Source: Clostridia bacterium (GTDB lineage: Bacteria; Bacillota; Clostridia; Christensenellales; Aristaeellaceae). From it: a DNA stretch of 39,326 bases. The notes under the pieces are model-generated. The model did not search any database, was not told the origin of the DNA, and saw nothing but the letters and a program-made list of their open reading frames with translations. Positions 17,388 through 25,381 of this stretch are shown piece by piece. How positions within the stretch are numbered: position 1 is the first letter of the stretch; every line of letters starts with the position of its first letter. Made by a program: the position numbers and the translations under genes. Location of the stretch: the NCBI GenBank assembly GCA_017512905.1, contig JAFWEL010000048.1, positions 1-39,326 of the forward strand, given 5' to 3'.

Positions 17388-18911
17388 TTATTCCTGATTC
17401 CCCATCGTTTCCCTCGCCGCTTCCTCCACGGCCTTCACCAGCGCTTCCAACGTCGCCTTTTCCGCGACCCACGTGCGCATGCCGCGCTTCCGCGCCTCGG
17501 CGGCGGTCTGTTTGCCGATGCAGACGGCGTTCACCCGGCTGTAATCCACGTCCGGCACGGCGGCGGCAAAGCCCCGCACCGTGGAGGCGCTGGTGAACAC
17601 GGCAAAATCGATGTCACCGCGTTCGATCTCCCCGCGCTCGTCGATCACATCGCTGGTCGCGTATTCCGTGTCGTAGGTGGCGACGTCGGTGATTTCAAAG
17701 CCCTCGCCCTTTTCCAGTTCCTCGATCAGTTCATGGTTGCCGATGGCCGCCCGGGGAATGAGGACGCGGGAACCGGGCACGCAGACCGAGCGCAGCTCCC
17801 GGCCCAGCGTCTCGCCATCGTACACCGACGGCAGGAAATCCGCCCGCAGGCCGTATTTGAGCAGCGCCTTCTGCGTGCCCTGGCCGATGGCCGCCAGCTT
17901 CACGCCGTTAAGCGCCCGCAGGTCATGAAGCGCGATCAATCTGTCGAAGAAGATGCTCACGCCGCTGGGACTGGTGAATACCAGCCAGTCGTAGCCACCT
18001 TTGGAAAGGCGCTCGATGGCCGCGTCCACATCCGCCATGTCGTTCACCGGCACGGTGCAGATGGCGGGCAGCTCCAACACCTCCGCGCCCTTCTCCCGAA
18101 GCAGGTTCGCCAGCGTGGAAACCAGCTCTTTGGGTCGTGTGACCAGCGCCCTGACACCTGCAAGGGGCCGCTTTTCCGCCCAGCCGAAGGTGTCCGCCAG
18201 ACCGCACACCTTCCCCACGACGATGATCGCCGGGGTCTGAATGACCCGCTCCGAACACACCCTTTCCAGCGTGCCCACCGTGGCGCTCACCCGGCGCTGC
18301 TTCGACGTGGTGCCCCGCTCCAACACCGCCGCGGGCATTTCCGGGTCCATGCCCGCCGCCAGCAGGCCGTTCATCAGGTCCGGCAGCGCGGCGATGCCCA
18401 TCAGGAAGACGAGGGTCCCCTTCGTGCGCACCAGCGCGTCGAAGTCGATGTCGTAGCTGTGGTCGGCCCTGCGGTGCCCGGTGATGATATGCACCGAGGA
18501 ACAGAAATCCCGATGGGTCACGGGGATGCCGTTGTAGGCCGGCACCGCAAAGGCGCTGGTGACCCCGGGCACGATCTCAAAGGGCACGCCGTGCTCCACC
18601 AGCAGCTCCAGCTCCTCGCCGCCCCGCCCAAACACGAACGGGTCGCCGCCCTTCAGGCGCACCACGCGCTTTCCGGCAAGGGCCTCCTCCAGCAGCACCT
18701 TATTGGTCTCCTCCTGTCGAAGGAAGTGGTTGCCCGAGCGCTTGCCCGCGAAGACCAGCTTCGCGCCCTCCGGGATCAGCCCCAGTACACCGCCTGAGAC
18801 GAGGGCGTCGTAGACCACGACGTCCGCCTGTGAAAGCACCTCCCGGCCCTTCAGCGTCATCAGACCCATGTCGCCGGGACCCGCGCCCACCAGCCATACC
18901 TTGCCCTTCAT
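17388..18911 (-). CDS. cobA-hemD: Uroporphyrinogen-III C-methyltransferase / uroporphyrinogen-III synthase fusion
   Basis: The 507-residue protein joins two steps. Residues ~1-245 are CobA/SUMT (VWLVGAGPGDMGLMTLKGRE, VRLKGGDPFVFGRGGEE, VPGVTSAFAVPAYNGIPVTHR), which methylates uroporphyrinogen III twice to precorrin-2. Residues ~255-500 are HemD (ALVTRPKE, DWLVFTSPSGVSIFF, AVFTSASTVRGFAAAVP), which closes hydroxymethylbilane to uroporphyrinogen III. This fusion is common in Clostridia. Its start overlaps the hemC stop by four bases (ATGA, 18908-18911). The downstream gap to cobI holds a repeat hairpin that could reduce read-through. Confidence 0.95.
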   Translation of the reverse strand: MKGKVWLVGAGPGDMGLMTLKGREVLSQADVVVYDALVSGGVLGLIPEGAKLVFAGKRSGNHFLRQEETNKVLLEEALAGKRVVRLKGGDPFVFGRGGEELELLVEHGVPFEIVPGVTSAFAVPAYNGIPVTHRDFCSSVHIITGHRRADHSYDIDFDALVRTKGTLVFLMGIAALPDLMNGLLAAGMDPEMPAAVLERGTTSKQRRVSATVGTLERVCSERVIQTPAIIVVGKVCGLADTFGWAEKRPLAGVRALVTRPKELVSTLANLLREKGAEVLELPAICTVPVNDMADVDAAIERLSKGGYDWLVFTSPSGVSIFFDRLIALHDLRALNGVKLAAIGQGTQKALLKYGLRADFLPSVYDGETLGRELRSVCVPGSRVLIPRAAIGNHELIEELEKGEGFEITDVATYDTEYATSDVIDERGEIERGDIDFAVFTSASTVRGFAAAVPDVDYSRVNAVCIGKQTAAEARKRGMRTWVAEKATLEALVKAVEEAARETMGNQE

Positions 18912-19801
18912 CGCCGCGCCTCCTTCATCAGCCTCTGAGCCAGCGCGACACCGACAGCCTCGGCGTCAACGGTGTTTCCCGACTCCATCCCGACGGCAAT
19001 CCCGTCGGTTGTCTCGTCCCAATAGAGCCCTTTCAGGGTCACCTGGCCGCCGCTGATGACGGCATGGGCGCATACCGGCGAGGTACAGCCGCCGTCCAGC
19101 CGGCGCACAAAGGCCCGCTCCGCCAGGGCCGCCACCGTCGCGTTGCCGTCGACGTAACCGTTGAGCCAGGGATGATCCTCCCCCGCCCGGCCCTGGACGC
19201 CCAGTATGCCCTGACCGGCGGCGGGGATGATCTCATCCACCGAAAAATAGCGGCTCGCCCGGTGTGAAAGGCCCATGCGGTTCATGCCAGCCGCCGCCAG
19301 CACAATGGCGTCAAACTGGCCCTCGTCCAGCTTTTTCAGCCGGGTTTGCAGGTTGCCCCGCACGGGCCTGATCCCACACTCCGGAAACAGCCTTTTCAGC
19401 TGTATCGCCCGCCGCAGGCTGGAGGTGCCGATCACGCCGCCCCGTTTCAATGCCGAAGTTCCCTCAGGCAGCACCAGCACATCCCGTGGATCCTCCCGGC
19501 GGGAATAGCCCAGCAGGGGCAGGTCCGCCGGCGTCTGCATCGGCACATCCTTCAGGCTGTGTACGGTGAGGTCCGCCCGGCCGTCCCTCAGCGCGGCGTC
19601 CAGTTCCTTCACGAAGAGGCCTTTGCCCCCCACCTTGTCCAGCGTCCTGTCCAGTATCCTGTCCCCGGTGGTCTTCATCGTCAGCAGCTTCACTTCCGCG
19701 CCCGGCAGCACCCGGCGCAGATGCTCCACCAGCGTCATGCTCTGGGCGACAGCCAGCCGGCTCTCCCGGCTGCCCACCACAATTCGGTCGTTCAATGCCA
19801 T
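18908..19801 (-). CDS. hemC: Hydroxymethylbilane synthase (porphobilinogen deaminase)
   Basis: The start is taken as the ATG at 19801 (MALNDRIVVGSRES), giving 297 residues. The open frame extends 30 codons further, but the upstream part lacks family similarity and overlaps the promoter side. The enzyme links four porphobilinogens to hydroxymethylbilane. Key parts are GSRESRLAVAQ, LFVKELDAAL, VHSLKDVPM and the dipyrromethane-binding cysteine in RLDGGCTSPV near residue 237. It is first in the minus-strand tetrapyrrole run, after a clear promoter, and overlaps cobA-hemD by four bases. hemA and hemL are not in the window. Confidence 0.95.
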   Translation of the reverse strand: MALNDRIVVGSRESRLAVAQSMTLVEHLRRVLPGAEVKLLTMKTTGDRILDRTLDKVGGKGLFVKELDAALRDGRADLTVHSLKDVPMQTPADLPLLGYSRREDPRDVLVLPEGTSALKRGGVIGTSSLRRAIQLKRLFPECGIRPVRGNLQTRLKKLDEGQFDAIVLAAAGMNRMGLSHRASRYFSVDEIIPAAGQGILGVQGRAGEDHPWLNGYVDGNATVAALAERAFVRRLDGGCTSPVCAHAVISGGQVTLKGLYWDETTDGIAVGMESGNTVDAEAVGVALAQRLMKEARR

Positions 19802-19928
19802 CCTTCTCCCTGCCCGAGCCCTGTTCCGGACGCTCGCCCCTTCGTTCGCGGCAATCGTCCGGCGTCCTGGGGCGGCAATTTGCCGCCCCATCGGCCCTTC
19901 CCGTGTGTGTCATACAATACCAGTATTG

Positions 19929-19957
19929 ATTATAGCATTTTGGAAGCGGATTGGCAA
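19929..19957 (-). promoter_or_regulatory. Promoter for the hemC operon
   Basis: On the minus strand TTGCCA (19957-19952), a 17 bp spacer and TATAAT (19934-19929) point at hemC. The leader to the ATG at 19801 is about 120 bases. Confidence 0.7.
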
Positions 19958-19961
19958 CCGG

Positions 19962-19990
19962 TTGACACAACAGGAATGTCCAATTATAAT
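19962..19990 (+). promoter_or_regulatory. Consensus promoter for hemB
   Basis: TTGACA (19962-19967), a 17 bp spacer and TATAAT (19985-19990) match the sigma-70 consensus exactly. Its -35 is only four bases (CCGG) from the -35 of the divergent hemC promoter, forming the 10 bp palindrome CAACCGGTTG. Confidence 0.85.
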
Positions 19991-20019
19991 GGAGCGTGGG
20001 AAGTTGACCGGTTATATGC

Positions 20020-20050
20020 AAATTCTGATTTGTCGCTCCGCGACAAATCA
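20020..20050. repeat. AAATTCTGATTTGTCG repeat copy in the hemB leader
   Basis: The left arm AAATTCTGATTTGTCGC (20020-20036) faces a shortened right arm GCGACAAATCA (20040-20050), giving an 11 bp stem and three-base loop. It lies downstream of the hemB promoter and upstream of its start. The bases after it (CCGAACAGA...) resemble those after the half copy at 29734. Confidence 0.9.
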
Positions 20051-20101
20051 GGCCGAACAGAAACAAGCACGGAATTGCTTTATTAACAGGAGCGATGATT
20101 T

Positions 20102-21085
20102 ATGGAAATGACCGTCAGGCCGCGGCGCCTGCGGGGCAACGACGCCCTGCGCCGCATGGTGCGGGAGACCCGTGTTGACGCGGCTTCGCTGATCTTCCCG
20201 ATGTTCGTCACCGAGGGAAGCCACAAAAAGGAGCCCATCGAGGCGATGCCGGGCCAGTTCCGTTACAGCCTGGATCGCATGGGCGAGGCGCTGGACGCGC
20301 TGGCCGAGGCCGGCGTCAGCAGCGTGATGCTCTTCGGCATCCCAGCGCGCAAGGACCCGGTGGGCAGCCAGGCCTACGCCCCCGACGGCATCGTCCAGCG
20401 GGCGGTGAACCGGGCAAAGGTGCTGCACCCGGAGATGTTCGTCATCACCGACGTGTGCATGTGCGAATACACCTCCCACGGCCATTGCGGCGTGCTGTGC
20501 GGCCACGACGTGGACAACGATAAAACCCTGGAGCTGCTGGCAAAGACCGCCCTGTCCCATGTGGAGGCCGGGGCCGACATGGTCGCGCCGTCGGACATGA
20601 TGGACGGCAGAGTGCGGGCCATCCGCCAGGCGCTGGACGCCCACAGCTATACCGGCAGGCCCATCATGTCCTACGCGGTGAAGTTCGCCTCATCCTTCTA
20701 CGGTCCCTTCCGGGAGGCGGCGGGCTCGGCCCCGTCCTTCGGCGACCGCAAGAGCTACCAGATGGACTTCCACAACCGTCGGGAGGCGCTGAAGGAGGCG
20801 CTGCTGGACGTGGAGGAGGGCGCGGACATCATCATGGTCAAGCCCGCCATGGCCTACCTGGACCTGGTGCGCGAGGTTCACGACGCCACCACCCTGCCCG
20901 TGGCCGCCTACAGCGTCAGCGGCGAATACGCCATGGTGAAGGCCGCCGCCGCCAACGGCTGGATCGACGAGGAGAAGATCATGTGCGAAACGGCCGTGGC
21001 CGCCTTCCGCGCCGGCGCGGGCATCTACCTGACCTACTTTGCCCCGGAACTGGCGCGGTGCATCCGGGAAGGGAAGATCGGCTGA
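20102..21085 (+). CDS. hemB: Delta-aminolevulinic acid dehydratase (porphobilinogen synthase)
   Basis: The 327-residue enzyme condenses two aminolevulinates into porphobilinogen, the substrate of HemC encoded on the other strand. The zinc-type cysteine site DVCMCEYTSHGHCGVL is complete with three cysteines. GADMVAPSDMMDGRV and the Schiff-base lysine in IIMVKPAMAYLD (near 246) are present, as is a second lysine in YAVKFASSFYGPFR. An AGGAG lies nine bases before the ATG. It has a consensus promoter and a hairpin leader. Confidence 0.96.
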   Translation: MEMTVRPRRLRGNDALRRMVRETRVDAASLIFPMFVTEGSHKKEPIEAMPGQFRYSLDRMGEALDALAEAGVSSVMLFGIPARKDPVGSQAYAPDGIVQRAVNRAKVLHPEMFVITDVCMCEYTSHGHCGVLCGHDVDNDKTLELLAKTALSHVEAGADMVAPSDMMDGRVRAIRQALDAHSYTGRPIMSYAVKFASSFYGPFREAAGSAPSFGDRKSYQMDFHNRREALKEALLDVEEGADIIMVKPAMAYLDLVREVHDATTLPVAAYSVSGEYAMVKAAAANGWIDEEKIMCETAVAAFRAGAGIYLTYFAPELARCIREGKIG

Positions 21086-21095
21086 CGGCCATCGC

Positions 21096-21124
21096 TTTAC
21101 AAGTGTCCGGCTTTCTGTTAATAT
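21096..21124 (+). promoter_or_regulatory. Possible promoter for the DUF362 gene
   Basis: TTTACA (21096-21101), a 17 bp spacer and TAATAT (21119-21124) lie 36 bp before the start at 21160. The -10 is weaker than others in the window. Confidence 0.4.
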
Positions 21125-21159
21125 AAACCTATAAAGCCCATTAAAAAGGAGGACTCACC

Positions 21160-22227
21160 ATGACCACCATCATCCCCAGCCTGGGCGGAGAGCGCTACAC
21201 CCCCTATGACGAGCGCAGGGGCAACGAATCCATCGTCTATTTCACCCGCGACCTGTCCGCCGAGGGCCTGCGCAGGCTGTACGCCCGGGTCAGCGGCAAC
21301 ATTCGCGGCAGGGTGGCCATCAAGCTGCACACCGGCGAGCAGTACGGCCCCAACATCATCCCCCACCAGTGGGTGGAGGCCCTGGTGAAGCACGACCTGC
21401 CGGAGGCTGCCATCGTGGAGACAAACACCTTCTACGAGGGCGACCGGGACACCACCGAAAAGCACCGGGAAACCCTGAAGGTCAACGGCTGGACCTTCTG
21501 CCCCGTGGACATCACCGACGCCGAGGGCACCGTGGACCTGCCCGTGAAGGGCGGCAAGTGGTTCGACCACATGACCGTGGGCAAGACCCTTGTGGATTAC
21601 GATTCCCTGGTGGTACTGACCCACTTCAAGGGCCACACCATGGGCGGCTTCGGCGGCAGCAACAAGAACATCGGCATCGGCTGCGCCGACGGCAAAATCG
21701 GCAAGGCGATGATCCACCAGCGGGAGGGCAGCGACGATCAGTGGTCCATCGCCGAGGAGGAGCTCATGGAGCGCATCAGCGAATCCACCAAGGCCACCGT
21801 GGACCACTTCGGCAGGCAGATCACCTTTGTCAACGTCATGCGCAACATGTCCGTCTCCTGTGACTGCGAGGGATGCCTGGCCGAGCAGGTGGTCACGCCC
21901 AACGTGGGCATACTGGCCTCCACCGATATCCTGGCCCTGGACCAGGCCTGCGTGGATTTGATCTATGCCCTGTCCGACGAGGACGGCGCGGCCCTGCGCG
22001 AGCGCATCTCCACCCGCCACGGCCACCGACAGCTGGCCTACATGGAGGAGCTGGGCATGGGGAACCGCCGATATGTGCTGCTGGACACCGACAACGCCGA
22101 TGCCCATATCCGTCCTGCCGACGCCGTGAAGGGCGTGGTGCCCTTCGTGGAGGAGCCCATCGTGGCCGAGCGCCGCATGAAGGCCCTCGCCGCCCTGGCC
22201 AAGGCCGAAGCGCAGGGGCAAGAGTAA
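21160..22227 (+). CDS. DUF362 domain-containing protein
   Basis: The 355-residue protein starts nine bases after AGGAGG. RVAIKLHTGEQYGPN, AAIVETNTFYEGDR, VVLTHFKGHTMGGFGGSNKNIGIG and ILASTDILALDQACVDL are typical DUF362 blocks. The family is common in anaerobes and often carries ferredoxin domains. Here no CxxCxxC cluster is seen; the only cysteine group is SVSCDCEGCLAEQV near residue 235. The function is not established. It lies between hemB and an oxidoreductase on the same strand; a repeat element separates it from the latter. Confidence 0.85.
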   Translation: MTTIIPSLGGERYTPYDERRGNESIVYFTRDLSAEGLRRLYARVSGNIRGRVAIKLHTGEQYGPNIIPHQWVEALVKHDLPEAAIVETNTFYEGDRDTTEKHRETLKVNGWTFCPVDITDAEGTVDLPVKGGKWFDHMTVGKTLVDYDSLVVLTHFKGHTMGGFGGSNKNIGIGCADGKIGKAMIHQREGSDDQWSIAEEELMERISESTKATVDHFGRQITFVNVMRNMSVSCDCEGCLAEQVVTPNVGILASTDILALDQACVDLIYALSDEDGAALRERISTRHGHRQLAYMEELGMGNRRYVLLDTDNADAHIRPADAVKGVVPFVEEPIVAERRMKALAALAKAEAQGQE

Positions 22228-22260
22228 TCCGGACGCACAGGTGACGCTTCGGGTGTATGC

Positions 22261-22598
22261 AAATTCTGATTTATCGAGGTGTTGCTGAGCACGCGGAACC
22301 CCTCCGACCCCGCCTTTGGCGGGGCCACCTCCCCTTTCAGAGGAGGCTTTTGGCCAACTTACCGGGGGTATCGGGGGCGGCAGCGCCCCGATCTTCAATC
22401 GTACGCGGCGGCGTGTACGCCGCGGGCGGGGCCTTTTTTGTGGCAGGGAGCCTGTCGACCAGAGCAAAAAAGGCTTCCTTGCAGATTTGCCGCCCGGAAA
22501 TCGCTTGCGATTTCAGGCAAATCTATCAAAGGGGTGGTATTGGCGGGGGAAGCAGTTCCCCCGCCAAGCGGGCGCAAGCCCGCGACAAATCAGAATTT
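22261..22598. mobile_element. 338 bp mosaic MITE-like element with AAATTCTGATTTRTCG ends
   Basis: This fills the 399-base gap between the DUF362 and oxidoreductase genes. The left end AAATTCTGATTTATCG (22261-22276) is the inverse of the right end at 22583-22598 apart from A/G at one position. The interior contains the GC-rich repeat (22293-22347), a CGGGG...CCCCG hairpin and an AGATTTGCC/GGCAAATCT pair. It has no credible gene. Bases 22348-22413 match the sequence after the same repeat at the right edge of the window almost exactly. One reading frame through it is open into the downstream oxidoreductase. Confidence 0.8.
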
Positions 22599-22626
22599 GT
22601 CAAACAAGATTCGGAGGTCTAAATAT

Positions 22627-24006
22627 ATGAACCATTACGACGTCATCATCATCGGGGCCGGTCCCGGGGGGATCTACACGGCCTGGGAGCTGGTCAAGCG
22701 GCGGCCCGAATTGAAGGTGGCCGTGTTTGAAAGCGGCAATCCGCTGAATAAGCGCAAGTGTCCCATCGACGGCAAGGCGGTGAAGGCCTGCATCAAGTGT
22801 CCCACCTGCGCCATCATGAACGGCTTTGGCGGCGCGGGGGCCTTTTCCGACGGCAAGTACAACATCACCAACGACTTCGGCGGCACGCTGTACGAGTACA
22901 TCGGCCGGGACGAGGCCATGTCGCTGATGCGCTACGTGGACGACATCAACGTGGAAAATGGCGGCGAGGGCACCACGCTGTATTCCACCGCGGGCACCCG
23001 CTTCAAGAAGCTGTGCATGCAGAACCGGCTGACGCTGCTGGAGGCGTCGGTGCGCCACCTGGGCACCGACATCAACTATGTGGTGCTGGGCAACCTGTAC
23101 GAGCAGCTAAAGGACAGGGTGACCTTCCATTTCAACACCCAGGTGGACGCCATCGAGGTCATCGGCGACGACGCGGGCTACCGTGTGCGCTACGGCGGCG
23201 AGGCCGCCGAGTGCGACGAGTGCGTGGTTTCCGTGGGCCGCAGCGGCAGCAAATGGATGGAGAAGGTCTGTGACGACCTGGGCATCAAGACCAAGCGCAA
23301 CCGGGTGGACCTGGGTGTGCGGGTGGAGCTGCCCGCGGTGATCTTCGCCCACATCACCGACGAGCTGTACGAGAGCAAGATCGTCTACCGCACCGAGAAG
23401 TACGAGGACCACGTGCGCACCTTCTGCATGAATCCCCGGGGCATCGTGGTTAACGAGAACACCAACGGCATCGTCACCGTCAACGGCCACAGCTTTGAGG
23501 ACGAGGGCCGCAAGACGGAGAACACCAACTTCGCGCTGCTGGTGTCCAAGCACTTTTCCGAGCCCTTCCACGACTCCAACGGCTACGGCGAGAGCATCGT
23601 GCGCCTTTCCAACATGCTGGGCGGCGGGGCCATCGTGCAGCGCTTCGGCGACCTGGAGCGGGGCCGGCGCAGCACCCCGAAGCGCATCGAGGAGGGCACC
23701 GTGAAGCCCACCCTGGCCGCCACCCCCGGCGATTTGAGCCTGGTGCTGCCCAAGCGCATCCTGGACGGCATCATCGAGATGATCCACGCCCTGGACAACA
23801 TCGCCCCCGGCACCGCCAACGACGACACTCTGCTCTATGGCGTGGAGGTCAAGTTCTACAACATGGAGGTGGCGCTGAACCGGAACCTGGAGACCTGCCA
23901 CCGCGGCCTGTACGTGATCGGCGACGGCAGCGGCGTCACCCACTCCCTCAGCCACGCCAGCGCCAGCGGCGTGTATGTGGCAAGGCAGATCGCGGCTAAA
24001 TACTGA
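22627..24006 (+). CDS. FAD-dependent oxidoreductase
   Basis: The 459-residue protein starts at the ATG nine bases after GGAGG. YDVIIIGAGPGGIYTAWEL is the FAD-binding Rossmann start. KCPIDGKAVKACIKCPTCAI carries four cysteines, followed by GFGGAGAFSDGKYN. GLYVIGDGSGVTHSLSHASA is the C-terminal FAD motif. It resembles the COG2509 group of uncharacterised FAD-dependent dehydrogenases, so the substrate is unknown. The open frame continues upstream through the mosaic element, but that part is not protein-like. The last two codons and stop lie inside a repeat hairpin shared with the convergent gene. Confidence 0.88.
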   Translation: MNHYDVIIIGAGPGGIYTAWELVKRRPELKVAVFESGNPLNKRKCPIDGKAVKACIKCPTCAIMNGFGGAGAFSDGKYNITNDFGGTLYEYIGRDEAMSLMRYVDDINVENGGEGTTLYSTAGTRFKKLCMQNRLTLLEASVRHLGTDINYVVLGNLYEQLKDRVTFHFNTQVDAIEVIGDDAGYRVRYGGEAAECDECVVSVGRSGSKWMEKVCDDLGIKTKRNRVDLGVRVELPAVIFAHITDELYESKIVYRTEKYEDHVRTFCMNPRGIVVNENTNGIVTVNGHSFEDEGRKTENTNFALLVSKHFSEPFHDSNGYGESIVRLSNMLGGGAIVQRFGDLERGRRSTPKRIEEGTVKPTLAATPGDLSLVLPKRILDGIIEMIHALDNIAPGTANDDTLLYGVEVKFYNMEVALNRNLETCHRGLYVIGDGSGVTHSLSHASASGVYVARQIAAKY

Positions 24007-24034
24007 TTTGTCGCTCTCCGACAAATCAATATTT
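23998..24034. repeat. AAATTCTGATTTGTCG-family hairpin containing the stop codons of two convergent genes
   Basis: AAATACTGATTTGTCG (23998-24013) pairs with 24019-24034 at 15 of 16 positions over a five-base loop. The left arm differs from the family arm at one position. The TGA at 24004-24006 ends the oxidoreductase and the TGA on the other strand (24028-24026) ends the aldo/keto reductase. It could also terminate transcription both ways. Confidence 0.9.
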
Positions 24035-25207
24035 CAGCACCTTCGGCGCGCCCCAGGCCGCGATCTTGTAGATCGGGTTCTCGAGGCGCTTTTTCACGTC
24101 GTCCAGCTTTTCCCGGATGGGGATGTGCTGGGGACAGTGCTGCTCGCACTTGCCGCACTTCACGCAAAGGCCCGCGTTGCTGCGCACCTTGCGCAGGGTG
24201 GTGCACATCATGTATTCCCGCATGCCGGAGACCAGGCCGTCGGCGTAGCTGGCGTTGTAGGCAGCGAAGCAGGTGGGGATGTCCACCCCCTTCGGACAGG
24301 GCTGGCAGTAGCCGCAGCCGGTGCAGCCCACCTTCATGGTTTTGTGGATGGCGGCCAGCGCCCGGTCGTACACCGACAGCTCGTTGTCGGTCAGCGCGCC
24401 GGGCAGGCTCTCGCTGGCGATGCGGCAGTTTTCCTCCACCTGGGCGACGTCGTTCATGCCGGAGAGCACCACGGTCACCTGGGGGTGGTTCCAGATCCAG
24501 CGCAGGCCCCAGTCCGCGGGGCTGCGGCCCGGGTCGGCGGCCTCGAAGGCCTTTCGGGCGGCCTGGGGCAGTCCGTTCGCCAGCTTGCCGCCCCGGAGGG
24601 GCTCCATGATGATCACCGGCAGGCCCTTTTCGTGGGCGTAATTCAGGCCGTCGATGCCCGCCTGGCTGCGCTCGTCCATATAGTTGAACTGGATCTGGCA
24701 GAAATCCCAGTCAAAGGCGTCCACCAGCGCCTTGAACTGGAGCGTGCCGCCGTGGAAAGAGAAGCCGATGTTGCGGATCTGTCCGGCGGCCTTTTTCCTT
24801 GCGATCCAGTCCTGTATGCCCAGGCCGCACAGGCGCTGCCAGCTGTTGGCGTCGTTGAGCATGTGCATCAGGTAGTAATCCACGTAGTCGGTCTGCAGGC
24901 GTTCCAGCTCCTCGTCGAAATAGCGGTCCAGGTCCTCGGCTCTGTTGATGCGGTACTGGGGCAGCTTGGTGGCCACCCGCACCTGCCCGCGGCAGCCGTG
25001 GGCCTTCAGGAACTGCCCCAGGCAGACCTCGCTGCCGGGATAGATGTAGGCGGTGTCGAAGTAGTTGACGCCCCGCTCCAGGGCCAGGGCCATCTCCCGG
25101 TCGGCCTTGGCCTGGTCGATGGCGCCGCCGCGCTTGGTGAAGCGCATGCAGCCGAAGCCCAGCGCCGACAGCGCGTCGCCATTCCTGGGATTGGTTCTGT
25201 ATTGCAT
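24026..25207 (-). CDS. Aldo/keto reductase with C-terminal ferredoxin-type cluster region
   Basis: The start is the ATG at 25207, seven bases after GGAGG, giving 393 residues. The barrel shows the AKR features GFGCMRF, GVNYFDTAYIYPGSE (catalytic Asp and Tyr), TKLPQ and LQTDYVDYYLMHM. The C-terminus has two cysteine groups, CTGCGYCQPCPKGVDIP and CVKCGKCEQHCPQHIP, able to hold 4Fe-4S clusters. This architecture is frequent in Clostridia; substrates are mostly unknown. A clear promoter lies upstream. Its last codons lie in the shared hairpin. Confidence 0.92.
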   Translation of the reverse strand: MQYRTNPRNGDALSALGFGCMRFTKRGGAIDQAKADREMALALERGVNYFDTAYIYPGSEVCLGQFLKAHGCRGQVRVATKLPQYRINRAEDLDRYFDEELERLQTDYVDYYLMHMLNDANSWQRLCGLGIQDWIARKKAAGQIRNIGFSFHGGTLQFKALVDAFDWDFCQIQFNYMDERSQAGIDGLNYAHEKGLPVIIMEPLRGGKLANGLPQAARKAFEAADPGRSPADWGLRWIWNHPQVTVVLSGMNDVAQVEENCRIASESLPGALTDNELSVYDRALAAIHKTMKVGCTGCGYCQPCPKGVDIPTCFAAYNASYADGLVSGMREYMMCTTLRKVRSNAGLCVKCGKCEQHCPQHIPIREKLDDVKKRLENPIYKIAAWGAPKVLKY

Positions 25208-25234
25208 ACTGACGCCTCCAATGCCGTTTTTACC

Positions 25235-25263
25235 ATTATAGGGGATTGCCGCGGCAAATGCAA
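25235..25263 (-). promoter_or_regulatory. Promoter for the aldo/keto reductase gene
   Basis: On the minus strand TTGCAT (25263-25258), a 17 bp spacer and TATAAT (25240-25235) lie 28 bp upstream of the start codon. Confidence 0.75.
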
Positions 25264-25381
25264 CGGTTACATGAAACGCTGTAAATAACATTTTTCGTGG
25301 TACTTGCGTTGTAATTGTCACTGTGATACCATTGTTATGCAGCTTTGTTAGTTTTTATCCGGTGAAGCGGAGGTTTGGGGC

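Noticed and set aside
19802-19891. 30-residue N-terminal extension of HemC
   Set aside because: It is Arg/Ala-rich without family similarity; the ATG at 19801 begins exactly at the conserved HemC start.
22279-22626. Extension of the FAD oxidoreductase through the upstream element
   Set aside because: The frame is open by chance; the Rossmann motif begins right after the ATG at 22627, which has its own GGAGG.
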